The notes under the pieces: model-generated
Seen by the model: the letters and a program-made list of their open reading frames with translations, nothing else
Database searches by the model: none
What the model was told of the DNA's origin: nothing
Source: Rodentibacter sp901420285
GTDB taxonomy: Bacteria; Pseudomonadota; Gammaproteobacteria; Enterobacterales; Pasteurellaceae
Direction: 5' to 3'
Assembly: GCF_041734645.1 (NCBI RefSeq)
Contig: NZ_CP162010.1
Coordinates: 124,001-188,000 of the forward strand
DNA length: 64,000 nucleotides
Shown: positions 43,503 through 52,076 of the stretch, piece by piece
How positions within the stretch are numbered: the first letter of the stretch is position 1
Layout: each line of letters begins with the position of its first letter
Translations under genes and position numbers: made by a program

Positions 43503-44825
43503 CTAAATTTTTTTTGATCCGCTCGGCTTGCGTCGTTTACCGATATTTTTCGTGTCTTTATGGCGTATTTTCACTTTTTTCTTCGCCTCGACTTTTTTCT
43601 TTTCTTCGCGTTTTTCTTTAATACGCATTTTTTGTTTTTTGGAAACCGATTTTATTTCGCCGTCTTTCGGTGCTTTAGTACGAGGTTCCAAGCCTTCCAA
43701 AATTCGCGCTTTTAGAATTTCTTCCGTGTAACGTTTGATTTTACCGAGCAACTTATAATCGTGCGCTTCCACAAAAGATACTGCGGTGCCTTTTTTACCG
43801 GCGCGTGCCGTGCGTCCAATGCGGTGCAGATAGGTATCCGCGCTGTACGGTAAGTCGAAGTTCATCACATGGCTGACATCGTCAATATCAATGCCGCGCG
43901 CCGCCACATCCGTCGCCACCAGTAGCGTTACGATGCCTGATTTTAATTTATCAATGGCGTTATTGCGTTGCGTTTGCGCCATGTCACCTTCTAAATAGGC
44001 GGAACGAATGCCGCGTTTACGCAAAGTTTCGGAAAGCTCGCGTGCGTCTTCGCGACGACGTACGAACACTATACCGCGGCTTACTTGTTCTGTTTCGACG
44101 AAGCGTGCGAGCAATTTGATCTTGTGTTCCCGACTATCAGCGTGGTAATACCATTGATTGATTTTTTTGCGTTCACGACGACTCGGTTGCGCTTCCGCTT
44201 TCACCGGATCGTTGAGCAAACGTTCGGCAAAATCTGTCAACAATTCGCCTTCAAGCGTCGCGGAAAATAGCAATGTTTGCTTACGCCAACGGGTTTCCGC
44301 CGCAATTTTTTCCGCATCCTGCCCGAAGCCCATTTGCAACATACGATCCGCCTCGTCGAAAATTAATATTTCTACTGAACGACAATCGAAATTTTCTTCC
44401 TTAATGTATTGCAATAAACGTCCCGGCGTTGCTACCACCAAATCTTGGTTGGAATTAAATACTTCGCCGTGATTTTGATAGGCTACGCCGCCGGTGATGG
44501 TTGCGATATCTAAACGGCTGAACTGTGCCAGCTGTTGCGCTTGCTCCGCCACTTGCATGGCCAGCTCGCGCGTTGGGGTGAGCACTAAAACGCGTGGCGG
44601 GCCCGGTTTACGGCGTGGATAATCCAACAAATGTTGTAATGCCGGCAATAAAAAGGCAACGGTTTTGCCCGTCCCGGTGGGCGCCGAACCTAATACATCG
44701 CGTTCTTCCATAGCCGCCGGAATGGCTTTCGTTTGGATCGCAGTCGGACGAACGTAGCCCTTTTGGTCGAGTGCTTTTAAAAGCTCGGGGGAAAGATCGA
44801 ATTGTTCAAATTGGGATAAATTCAT
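43503..44825 (-). CDS. srmB: DEAD-box RNA helicase SrmB
   Basis: ATP-dependent RNA helicase in early 50S assembly. The 440 residues show the motifs GSAPTGTGKT (46-55), PTRELA, TPGR, FDEADRM (the DEAD box), SATLEG, VATDVAARGID and HRIGRTAR, followed by a lysine- and arginine-rich tail typical of SrmB. It is divergent from trmN6 (yfiC), as in E. coli. The AATGCGGTG at 43818-43826 encodes the invariant HRIGR and is probably coincidental. Confidence 0.94.
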   Translation of the reverse strand: MNLSQFEQFDLSPELLKALDQKGYVRPTAIQTKAIPAAMEERDVLGSAPTGTGKTVAFLLPALQHLLDYPRRKPGPPRVLVLTPTRELAMQVAEQAQQLAQFSRLDIATITGGVAYQNHGEVFNSNQDLVVATPGRLLQYIKEENFDCRSVEILIFDEADRMLQMGFGQDAEKIAAETRWRKQTLLFSATLEGELLTDFAERLLNDPVKAEAQPSRRERKKINQWYYHADSREHKIKLLARFVETEQVSRGIVFVRRREDARELSETLRKRGIRSAYLEGDMAQTQRNNAIDKLKSGIVTLLVATDVAARGIDIDDVSHVMNFDLPYSADTYLHRIGRTARAGKKGTAVSFVEAHDYKLLGKIKRYTEEILKARILEGLEPRTKAPKDGEIKSVSKKQKMRIKEKREEKKKVEAKKKVKIRHKDTKNIGKRRKPSGSKKI

Positions 44826-44906
44826 TATTGTGCGGCTTTTTTGTTAAAATCGGCGCGGATTATACCTGAAATACCGGTTAAAGTACGGTCGGTTTAGGAA
44901 AAATAT

Positions 44907-45605
44907 ATGAGCGGATTTACCTTTAAACAGTTTCATATCAATCAACAAGACTGCGCGATGAAGGTCGGCACTGACGGCATTTTGCTCGGCGCTTGGGCGG
45001 ATGTCACGAACTGTCGAAGAATATTGGATATGGGCTGCGGCACGGGATTGTTGGCGTTGATGCTGGCACAGCGCAGTGCGCCAGATTGTCAGATTCATGC
45101 GGTGGAACTCGATCCCGCCGCGGCGCAACAAGCGCAACAAAATATCAACGACTCTCCTTGGCGGCACCGCATTGAACTGCATCAGGGCGATGTATTGCAT
45201 TTTTTGGCCGAGACCGCTTCCCCCTTTGATTTAATTGTGGCTAATCCGCCTTATTTTGCGCAAGGCGTGCACTGTAAAAATGCGCAACGGCAACTGGCGC
45301 GTTATATGCAACAATGTCATTCGGATTGGTTAAATCGGGCTGCACAACGATTATCGTCGAACGGAGAAATAAGTTTTGTCGTGCCTTTCGAGGCGGTAAA
45401 AAGCCTGATGGATTCGGCCGAACTGCATTGCGTGAAGCAGACCGCGGTCATGACTAAAATCGGCAAAACGCCGCGGCGAATGTTAATCACTTTCGCCAAA
45501 CAGTCGCGAGCGTTAAGGCAAGACGAATTGGTGATTTACGACGAACACCATCAATACACCGCAGAATTTGTCGCATTGACGAAGGATTTTTATTTGAAAT
45601 TTTAA
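44907..45605 (+). CDS. trmN6: tRNA1(Val) adenine-37 N6-methyltransferase
   Basis: Methylates A37 of tRNA-Val(1) (TrmN6, YfiC). The 232 residues contain the SAM-binding DMGCGTG (41-47) and the amino-methylase motif NPPY (113-116). Divergent from srmB with about 80 bases between. The motif CACCGCATT at 45165-45173 encodes HRIELHQ in a loop region. A motif-pair terminator follows the stop codon. Confidence 0.94.
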   Translation: MSGFTFKQFHINQQDCAMKVGTDGILLGAWADVTNCRRILDMGCGTGLLALMLAQRSAPDCQIHAVELDPAAAQQAQQNINDSPWRHRIELHQGDVLHFLAETASPFDLIVANPPYFAQGVHCKNAQRQLARYMQQCHSDWLNRAAQRLSSNGEISFVVPFEAVKSLMDSAELHCVKQTAVMTKIGKTPRRMLITFAKQSRALRQDELVIYDEHHQYTAEFVALTKDFYLKF

Positions 45606-45614
45606 CGGCTTAAA

Positions 45615-45654
45615 AACAGCACCGCATTGGAATCGCTCCCAATGCGGTGCTGTT
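45615..45654. terminator. Motif-pair hairpin between trmN6 and fis
   Basis: AACAGCACCGCATTGG (45615-45630) and CCAATGCGGTGCTGTT (45639-45654) are perfect 16-base arms with an 8-base loop, 10 bases after trmN6. The genes on either side converge. Confidence 0.82.
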
Positions 45655-45690
45655 GTTTGATATCAAACTATGTTTCGACAGGTTGAGTGA

Positions 45691-45993
45691 TTAGCCGCCC
45701 ATACCATATTTTTTTAATTTTTTGCGTAAGGTGCCGCGGTTAATGCCAAGCATATTCGCTGCGCGGGTTTGGTTACCGCGTGTGTATTGCATCACCATGT
45801 CTAACATTGGATGTTCGACTTCTACCAATACTAATTCGTAAAGATCATTCACATCTTGCCCGTCTAATTGAGATAAGTAATTGCGTAATGCTTGTTTTAC
45901 GGAATCACGTAACGGTTTGTTGGTGACTTGTGATTGAGAGTTTAACACTGAAACGGTTAATGCTTCAGACGGACTACGTTGTTGTTCTAACAT
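45691..45993 (-). CDS. fis: DNA-binding protein Fis
   Basis: Nucleoid protein that bends DNA, activates rRNA promoters and helps invertases. The 100 residues end in the helix-turn-helix QYTRGNQTRAANMLGINRGT and LRKKLKKYGMGG, nearly identical to the family. It overlaps dusB by 7 bases; dusB-fis is the standard operon, with the promoter expected before dusB. Confidence 0.97.
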   Translation of the reverse strand: MLEQQRSPSEALTVSVLNSQSQVTNKPLRDSVKQALRNYLSQLDGQDVNDLYELVLVEVEHPMLDMVMQYTRGNQTRAANMLGINRGTLRKKLKKYGMGG

Positions 45994-46979
45994 CTTGCTT
46001 TATCCAAAATTGAATTTAAAAAATCTTCCAACACAATAAGTTGTTCCTGCGGATCATTTATTGCGTTAAAAGTCTGTCTAAAAACGGAACCAGGTCGAAT
46101 TTCCTGTAAGTACCAAGCTATGTGTTTGCGGGCGATGCGGTAGCCTTTTGAGGCGCCGTAGAATTGGTGTAATTCTTGAATATGGCGCAAAATTTGAGCG
46201 CATTTTTCACTTAAACTTGGTGTTTGAATGATCGTATCGCGTTCAATTAAGCTTTCCACTGCTTGAAACAGCCAAGGATTGCCTAACGCGGCACGTCCGA
46301 TCATAATTGCATCGGCGCCGGTGTAATCAAGCACCTGTTTTGCTTTTGCCGCGCAATCAATATCGCCGTTGGCAATCACCGGGATCGAAACGGCTTGTTT
46401 GACCGCGCGAATATTGTCGTATTCCGCTTCCCCTTTAAAAAGACATTCTCGCGTCCGTCCGTGAATGGTTAAAGCCTGAATACCGGATTGTTCTGCAATT
46501 TTGCCGATTTGCACGCAGTTTCGATTAGATTTATTCCAGCCCGTGCGAATTTTCAAGGTTACCGGCACATCGACCGCCTTGACGACTTCGCGCAGAATGT
46601 TTTCCACCAATTCGGGAAACTGCAACAATGCCGAGCCGGCAAGTTTGCGATTTACCTTTTTGGCAGGACAGCCCATATTGATGTCGATGATTTGCGCACC
46701 AGATTCCACATTCGCCACTGCAGCTCGCGCCATTTCCAACGGCTCGGAACCTGCGATCTGCACCGCATTGAAGCCCAATTCATCGCTATGCGCCAAACGC
46801 AATTTGGATTTTTCTGTATGCCAAAGTTGCGGATTGGCGGACATCATTTCGGAGAAGGTCAATCCCGCGCCGTAATGGGCACAAAGACGGCGGAAAGGTT
46901 TATCGGTAATGCCCGCCATCGGTGCTAGTAAAACACGATTTTTTAATGGGTAAGGACCGATGCGCATTTTACCTTTCAC
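45987..46979 (-). CDS. dusB: tRNA-dihydrouridine synthase B
   Basis: Flavoenzyme that reduces uridines in the tRNA D-loop. The 330 residues have the opening VLLAPMAGITDKPFRRLC, the active-site region DINMGCPAKKVNRKLAGSALL with the catalytic cysteine, and LTIHGRTREC. First gene of dusB-fis. The motif copy at 46761-46769 encodes FNAVQIAGSEP, a conserved stretch where only some positions were free. Confidence 0.96.
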   Translation of the reverse strand: MKGKMRIGPYPLKNRVLLAPMAGITDKPFRRLCAHYGAGLTFSEMMSANPQLWHTEKSKLRLAHSDELGFNAVQIAGSEPLEMARAAVANVESGAQIIDINMGCPAKKVNRKLAGSALLQFPELVENILREVVKAVDVPVTLKIRTGWNKSNRNCVQIGKIAEQSGIQALTIHGRTRECLFKGEAEYDNIRAVKQAVSIPVIANGDIDCAAKAKQVLDYTGADAIMIGRAALGNPWLFQAVESLIERDTIIQTPSLSEKCAQILRHIQELHQFYGASKGYRIARKHIAWYLQEIRPGSVFRQTFNAINDPQEQLIVLEDFLNSILDKARC

Positions 46980-47114
46980 CTTGGAGCAAGCCTAAATCCA
47001 ATTGCTGTCGAACGGGGCGACAACCGACAAGGCGTGCTATCATACGCACTTTAATATGCTTTGCAAAGCGAATTTTGTTCAAAAAATACACTTTTTTTAA
47101 TTGACAAAATAAAA

Positions 47115-48002
47115 TTAAAGCGATTTTAACTTGCCCGTAATTCGGCACCATTCCTCACGTACCGCGACCTCTTCCAAATCAAAGGTTTGGGCGTAAGCAT
47201 CGCAGACGGATTGAGCTTGCGTTTCTAAAATACCGGACAAGCCCAAATCGCCGTTTTCTTTCACCAAGCAGCTAATTAGCGGATAAAGTTCTTTTAATGG
47301 GCCGGCTAAAATATTGGCGACTACAACGTCCGCTTTAAGATTCGCCGGTTTTTCGTCGGATAAAAAAAGTTGCAAGTGATCCGCAACACCGTTTTGTTGC
47401 GCATTGTTACGACTGGCAAGAATCGCTTGCGGATCAATATCAATGCCGATTGCGCTTTTGGCGCCGAGTTTCAGCGCGGCGATGGCCAAAATACCGGAAC
47501 CGCAGCCGAAGTCGATCACCGTTTTGTCCTGTAAATCCAAACCATCTAACCATTCTAAGCAAAGTGCGGTGGTTGGGTGTGTGCCGGTACCGAAGGCCAA
47601 GCCGGGATCGAGCATCACATTCACTTCATTTGGCTCGGGAACTTCACGCCAGCTCGGACAGATCCATAAACGTTTACCGAACTGCATAGGATGGAAGTTA
47701 TCCATCCATTCGCGTGCCCAATCTTTGTCTTCGATTTGCTCGATTTTATATGCCGCGCCATCCTCTAAATGGCCCGCCTGTTTTAATAAGCCGACGATTT
47801 CCGCCATATCGGTTTCCGCATCAAAAAGCGCGATGACGTCGGTATTGCCCCACAGACGGGTTTCGCCCGGCAGCGGTTCGAAAATCGGCGTATCTCGACT
47901 GTCCATAAACGTGACGGAAACGGCACCGATTTCCTCTAAAAAATCACTTATTTTTTCTGCTTTTTCATTCGTGCTGTTTAAGCGAATTTGAATCCAAGCC
48001 AT
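47115..48002 (-). CDS. prmA: Ribosomal protein L11 methyltransferase
   Basis: Trimethylates lysines and the N-terminus of ribosomal protein L11. The 295 residues have an N-terminal substrate-recognition domain (MAWIQIRLNSTNEKAEKISD) and a SAM domain with PGLAFGTGTHPTTALCLEWLD, VIDFGCGSGILAIAALKLGA and VVANILAGPL. It lies upstream of dusB-fis on the same strand, the prmA-dusB-fis order of Haemophilus. An AAGTGCGGT site is inside it at 47562-47570. Confidence 0.96.
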   Translation of the reverse strand: MAWIQIRLNSTNEKAEKISDFLEEIGAVSVTFMDSRDTPIFEPLPGETRLWGNTDVIALFDAETDMAEIVGLLKQAGHLEDGAAYKIEQIEDKDWAREWMDNFHPMQFGKRLWICPSWREVPEPNEVNVMLDPGLAFGTGTHPTTALCLEWLDGLDLQDKTVIDFGCGSGILAIAALKLGAKSAIGIDIDPQAILASRNNAQQNGVADHLQLFLSDEKPANLKADVVVANILAGPLKELYPLISCLVKENGDLGLSGILETQAQSVCDAYAQTFDLEEVAVREEWCRITGKLKSL

Positions 48003-48023
48003 ATTTTTCTCCTTTCATAAAAC

Positions 48024-48890
48024 CTATTTTTTCAACAATTTTGGCAGTAACGCCGAGCCAATGGTGGCGAGCATAATAAGGGCGATGCCGAGGGTGGATA
48101 GCGTCGAAAGACTTTCGCCGAGCAAGGCTACCGCAAATAAAATTCCAAACAGTGGTTCCAACGCCACCAAAATGCCGGAAAGATTCGCATCTACGCTGTT
48201 TAAACCTTTATTCCAGAGCCAAAATGCCAGCCAGCTGCAACCGATGGCAAGATAAAATAAACCGATGACGCCGTAAAAGTCCCATTCAATTCGCCAACTT
48301 TCGGTTAAAAGCAAAGTGAACGGCAGGGTGATTAGACAGCCTAGTACGATGGTGGTTGAAGTGTAGGCTTGGTTGGATACGCGCGCCACGACGTTTTGAG
48401 TCCAGCGCAATACACCGGCGAAAATAATGCCGGCGACTAATACCAGTAAACAGCCGAACAGACTAATGTCATTGATGCCGTCATGATGTTGCCCGCCGTT
48501 AATCATTATCGCTACGCCTAAAAAGGCCATCGCGCCGAACAGCCAATGGAGCCCGCGAGCGCGGTCTTTAAAAAAGAAATGCCCGATGAAAACCACCAGC
48601 AACGGTTCCAAACCGATCATCGTAACCGCACTGGCGGCGGAAGTGTATTTCAAGCCAATAAATTGCAGCAAAAAAACGGCGGTGTAATTGAAAAATGCCA
48701 GCCACCGGAGTTGTTTGCGCATTGATTTATCAATTTTTTTCCAGTGTCGCAGAAATAGTGGCAGCACAAAAATCGCTGCGATAATTAGGCGCGATTGTAC
48801 CACCAGCACGGGATCCATCATGGAATATGTCATTTTGCCGACGATTAATGAGCTGCTCCAAATGAGCAAAGCGATAATTTGGTAAATCAT
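48024..48890 (-). CDS. DMT-family (EamA) transporter
   Basis: A 288-residue inner-membrane protein with ten hydrophobic helices in two EamA repeats (about 1-135 and 145-285). The segment YTSAASAVTMIGLEPLLVVFIGHFFFKDR is typical of the first repeat and GILVALEPLFGILFAVALLGE of the second. It would export a small metabolite, but the substrate cannot be told. It lies 22 bases before prmA and could share a transcript with it. Confidence 0.85.
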   Translation of the reverse strand: MIYQIIALLIWSSSLIVGKMTYSMMDPVLVVQSRLIIAAIFVLPLFLRHWKKIDKSMRKQLRWLAFFNYTAVFLLQFIGLKYTSAASAVTMIGLEPLLVVFIGHFFFKDRARGLHWLFGAMAFLGVAIMINGGQHHDGINDISLFGCLLVLVAGIIFAGVLRWTQNVVARVSNQAYTSTTIVLGCLITLPFTLLLTESWRIEWDFYGVIGLFYLAIGCSWLAFWLWNKGLNSVDANLSGILVALEPLFGILFAVALLGESLSTLSTLGIALIMLATIGSALLPKLLKK

Positions 48891-48943
48891 AATTTATCTC
48901 TTACGGTTATCTTCACGTTCGTTTACGGGGACGAGAAAGATGA

Positions 48944-49038
48944 TTTCAATGCGGTGCCCGTTCGGAAGTCCATCGCTGCAAGGTTTCAATGCGGTGCCCG
49001 TTCGGAAGTCCATTGCTGCAAGGTTTCAATGCGGTGCT
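48944..49038. repeat. 40-base tandem repeat carrying the CAATGCGGTG motif
   Basis: Two copies of a 40-base unit (48944-48983 and 48984-49023) differ at a single base (CATCGCTG versus CATTGCTG). A third partial copy (49024-49038) breaks off after the motif. AATGCGGTG cores fall at 48948, 48988 and 49028, exactly 40 apart. It sits between the hcaT-like stop and the DMT transporter start. Confidence 0.9.
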
Positions 49039-49039
49039 G

Positions 49040-50203
49040 TTAAGATTGTTTCATTAAGAAAGCCTCCAACTTGCGTGGAATTAGCAAGAAAGAGACTGCG
49101 GCAATCGCGCTCATAAATAGAAAAGTGATAGTCGGCGATGCAGGGTAAATTATGCCGGCAATCGCACTGAAAAGCGCGATAAGAAGGCCGTTTGACAAGC
49201 CGTTATATAAGCCTTGTAATTTGGCGATGTGACTTTGCGGTCGCGTGGTGATGTAGCGCACAACAGCGTAATGACACAGGGCGTAAGTAAGGCTGTGCAT
49301 CAGTTGTAATAATAGAATTAAAGTGAACTCCCGAACGTAATCAAACGCCGCCCAACGAACGACACAGGCTGCGGCGGAGAAATAAAACAATTTACTGACC
49401 GATACGTTTTGAAATAAACGACGTGAAAAGAAAAATAACAGAATTTCCGCGCCGACCCCAATGCCCCAAAGCAAGCCGGTTTGTGTGACGGAAAGGCCAA
49501 TATCGGTCCAATAAATCGTGCCATATACATAATAGGCGGCGTGTGAACCTTGAATCATGCCGACGGCGAGCATTACGCGTAAAGTTGTCGGGTTTTTCAG
49601 TAGCGCTAAAAAGCCGATTCGACGGTTTTCGCCTTGTTCCGAGGTTTCGTCTTGTGGCGCAATGGCAGGTTTTAATAATTGAATCAAAGTATAGAACAGC
49701 AAAAGAGCGGTTAACATCCATACGATATTTTCCGCACCGAGGCTGTCGATTATTCCGCCGAACACCACGACGCCCAAAATAAACGCCAAAGAACCGATTA
49801 ATCGCACTTTGCCGTAATCCAGCCCGATTTGGCGTTGCCAAGTGGCGGCAAGGGAATCGCCGATAGGCATTCCGGCCGCGTTTACTGCAGCAAATAAACC
49901 GACAACGCAAAATAATAGCCAGAAATGATGCGCGAACAAACTGAACGCCACTGCCGTCAAGACGCTGGCAAGGGCGAGCAGGCGTAGCGAGACGATCATG
50001 TGCGCGGCTTTTTGGATTAACGAAGAAAATAATAAGCCGCCGACAAAACGGAAAATATAGGCGCTGCCGATGACCAGCCCGATCATTTCTTCGCCATAGT
50101 TTTGCGATCTTAACCATGCAGGAAAGAAGGGCAAAAACACGCCGTAGGCACAGTAATAACCCAAGAAACTCAAGGCGAGCCAATAAAAGGGACGAATTTG
50201 CAT
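49040..50203 (-). CDS. MFS transporter, 3-phenylpropionate permease (HcaT) type
   Basis: A 387-residue major facilitator protein with twelve helices. The opening FYWLALSFLGYYCAYGVFLPFFPAWL and RFVGGLLFSSLIQKA, plus the C-terminal LMHSLTYALCHYAVVRYI, match the HcaT/nucleoside:H+ symporter-like group. The neighbouring proC is overlapped at TGATG, an arrangement shared with Haemophilus. No aromatic degradation genes are near, so its substrate may not be phenylpropionate. Confidence 0.85.
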   Translation of the reverse strand: MQIRPFYWLALSFLGYYCAYGVFLPFFPAWLRSQNYGEEMIGLVIGSAYIFRFVGGLLFSSLIQKAAHMIVSLRLLALASVLTAVAFSLFAHHFWLLFCVVGLFAAVNAAGMPIGDSLAATWQRQIGLDYGKVRLIGSLAFILGVVVFGGIIDSLGAENIVWMLTALLLFYTLIQLLKPAIAPQDETSEQGENRRIGFLALLKNPTTLRVMLAVGMIQGSHAAYYVYGTIYWTDIGLSVTQTGLLWGIGVGAEILLFFFSRRLFQNVSVSKLFYFSAAACVVRWAAFDYVREFTLILLLQLMHSLTYALCHYAVVRYITTRPQSHIAKLQGLYNGLSNGLLIALFSAIAGIIYPASPTITFLFMSAIAAVSFLLIPRKLEAFLMKQS

Positions 50204-51018
50204 CAGAATAATTTTTCCATTTCTTGCGAACGCGCGGCGCAGGCTTGCATGGCTTGTGCGACGATTTGATTAAAATGTTGCGCGTTGAATACGGCTAATG
50301 CCGCTTCCGTCGTGCCGCCTTTGGACGTGACGTTTCGGCGTAATGTGGAAAAGTCGAGTTGCGTATTATCGATCGCCATTTTGGCCGCACCGAATATGGC
50401 TTGTCGCACCAAGGCGCAGGCGCTGTCGGCATCTAAATTCATCTCGACCAGCGCTTGTTGCATCGCTTCCAACATTTGGAAGAAATACGCCGGACTGCTG
50501 CCGGATGCTGCGGTGACTGCGTGCATTTGCGCTTCATCGTGCAGCCAAAGGGTTTTGCCCACCGTATTCAACAATTCTTGTACGAAAATGCAATCGACTT
50601 GCGCGGTATTTTTAGCCGCAAACAAGCCTGCCATGCCTTCGTTTACGAGTGCCGGCGTATTTGGCATCACGCGCACTACGGATTGGGCACTCGGAATCAA
50701 TGCTTGCAAGCGCGCGGTAGAAATGCCTGCGGCGATGGAAATCAATAATTTATCGCTAAAATCAACCCCCGCTAGGCAGCGGCACACTTCCGCCATCATT
50801 TGCGGTTTCACCGCCAACAGCACCGCATCGGCACGCTTTGCGCTAACCGCGTTATCTTGTGCCGTTTGCACGCCGAGTTCGGCAAAAAATGCGCGTTTTG
50901 TTTCGTTTGGGTCGTTCACAATAATCTGCTCAGCCGGATAGCCTTGCTTTAACAAACCAAGTACGATTGCTTGCGCCATATTGCCGCCGCCGATAAAGGC
51001 GATTAATTTGTGTTGCAT
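50203..51018 (-). CDS. proC: Pyrroline-5-carboxylate reductase
   Basis: Last step of proline synthesis: reduces 1-pyrroline-5-carboxylate with NAD(P)H. The 271 residues have the Rossmann loop FIGGGNMAQAIV (about 9-20), VRVMPNTPALV, and the signature AAASGSSPAYFFQMLEAM-like TAASGSSPAYFF followed by the RRNVTSKGGTTEAAL motif. Translationally coupled to the MFS gene behind it and divergent from rdgC. Confidence 0.96.
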   Translation of the reverse strand: MQHKLIAFIGGGNMAQAIVLGLLKQGYPAEQIIVNDPNETKRAFFAELGVQTAQDNAVSAKRADAVLLAVKPQMMAEVCRCLAGVDFSDKLLISIAAGISTARLQALIPSAQSVVRVMPNTPALVNEGMAGLFAAKNTAQVDCIFVQELLNTVGKTLWLHDEAQMHAVTAASGSSPAYFFQMLEAMQQALVEMNLDADSACALVRQAIFGAAKMAIDNTQLDFSTLRRNVTSKGGTTEAALAVFNAQHFNQIVAQAMQACAARSQEMEKLF

Positions 51019-51085
51019 CGTTTTTTCCTATCAGTTTATGGGCTACAATGGCGCGTATTTTACCCTATTATGAAGGAAGTTTACG

Positions 51086-51994
51086 ATGTGGTTCAAAAAT
51101 TTGATGAGTTATCGTCTTACCAAGTCGTTGGAATGGGATCTCACGCAGTTACAAACGCAGTTGGAAACATGTCGATTCCATCCTTGTGGCGTGCAAGATC
51201 AAAGTAAATTCGGCTGGTCTGCGCCGTTGCGCGGTTCGGATTTACTGTATTTTTCTGTCGGTAAACAGATTTTGTTGGTGGCGCAAAAGGAAGAAAAAAT
51301 GTTGCCGGCAAATGTTGTTAAACGCGAGTTAGCGCACCGCATTGAAAGCCTTGAAGAAAAAGAAAATCGCAAGCTGAAAAAAAATGAAAAGCAAACTTTA
51401 AAGGACGACGTGGTGATGAATTTATTGCCGCGTGCTTTCAGCAAAAATCAATACACGGCGTTGTGGATCGATACGGAAAGCGGTTTGCTGCATGTGGATG
51501 CGGCTTCTGCCAAACGGGCGGAAGACGTGTTGGCGTTATTACGCAAATCCCTCGGTTCTTTGCCGGTGGTGCCGCTTGCCTTTGCCAACGAACCAAGCAC
51601 GATTTTAACCGATTGGATTACGCAAGATAATTTGCCTCATTGGTTGATTGCGTTAGAAGAAGCCGAACTGCGCGGCAGCCAAGAAGACAGCGTGATTCGT
51701 TGCAAAAAACAACCGTTGGAAAATGAAGACATTCTCGCCTTGTTGCAAGAGGGCAAAAAAGTCGTGAGCAAATTGGCGTTGGAATGGGAAGATACTTTAA
51801 CTTTCGTGTTTAACGAAGATGGTAGCCTAAAACGCCTTAAATTTGCCGATAGCGTGCGGGAGAAAAATGAAGATATTTCGAAAGAAGATTTTGCCCAACG
51901 TTTTGATGCGGATTTTGTGTTAATGACAGGAATTCTGGCGAAATTAACCGAAAACTTGCTGGAAGCGTTCGGTGGGGAAAAGGTGAGATTGTAG
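51086..51994 (+). CDS. rdgC: Recombination-associated protein RdgC
   Basis: Forms a ring around double-stranded DNA and restrains RecA; a nucleoid-associated protein. The 302 residues start MWFKNLMSYRLTK and include KREVKRELAHRIESLEEKENRKL-type and LPRAFSKNQYTALWID segments typical of the family. A motif copy at 51335-51343 encodes LAHRIESLEE. A motif-pair terminator follows. Confidence 0.95.
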   Translation: MWFKNLMSYRLTKSLEWDLTQLQTQLETCRFHPCGVQDQSKFGWSAPLRGSDLLYFSVGKQILLVAQKEEKMLPANVVKRELAHRIESLEEKENRKLKKNEKQTLKDDVVMNLLPRAFSKNQYTALWIDTESGLLHVDAASAKRAEDVLALLRKSLGSLPVVPLAFANEPSTILTDWITQDNLPHWLIALEEAELRGSQEDSVIRCKKQPLENEDILALLQEGKKVVSKLALEWEDTLTFVFNEDGSLKRLKFADSVREKNEDISKEDFAQRFDADFVLMTGILAKLTENLLEAFGGEKVRL

Positions 51995-52027
51995 GCGTAA
52001 TTCCGACTTAACGGCCGTTCTTTGTTG

Positions 52028-52071
52028 AAAATAGCACCGCATTGGAAGGGATTTCAATGCGGTGCTATTTT
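52028..52071. terminator. Motif-pair hairpin between rdgC and tyrP
   Basis: AAAATAGCACCGCATTG (52028-52044) and CAATGCGGTGCTATTTT (52055-52071) form a perfect 17-base stem between two convergent genes, with A and T flanks for termination in both directions. Confidence 0.85.
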
Positions 52072-52076
52072 GTCGA

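Noticed and set aside
43818..43826. AATGCGGTG inside srmB as a genuine repeat insertion
   Set aside because: It encodes the invariant helicase motif HRIGR, so protein constraint alone can explain it. The same caution applies to 8555-8563 in gpsA (GTALA), 32045-32053 in rpsE and 52714-52722 in tyrP (TAFGF).
48944..49038. Short CRISPR array
   Set aside because: The whole 40-base unit repeats, with no variable spacers, and there are no cas genes in the window.
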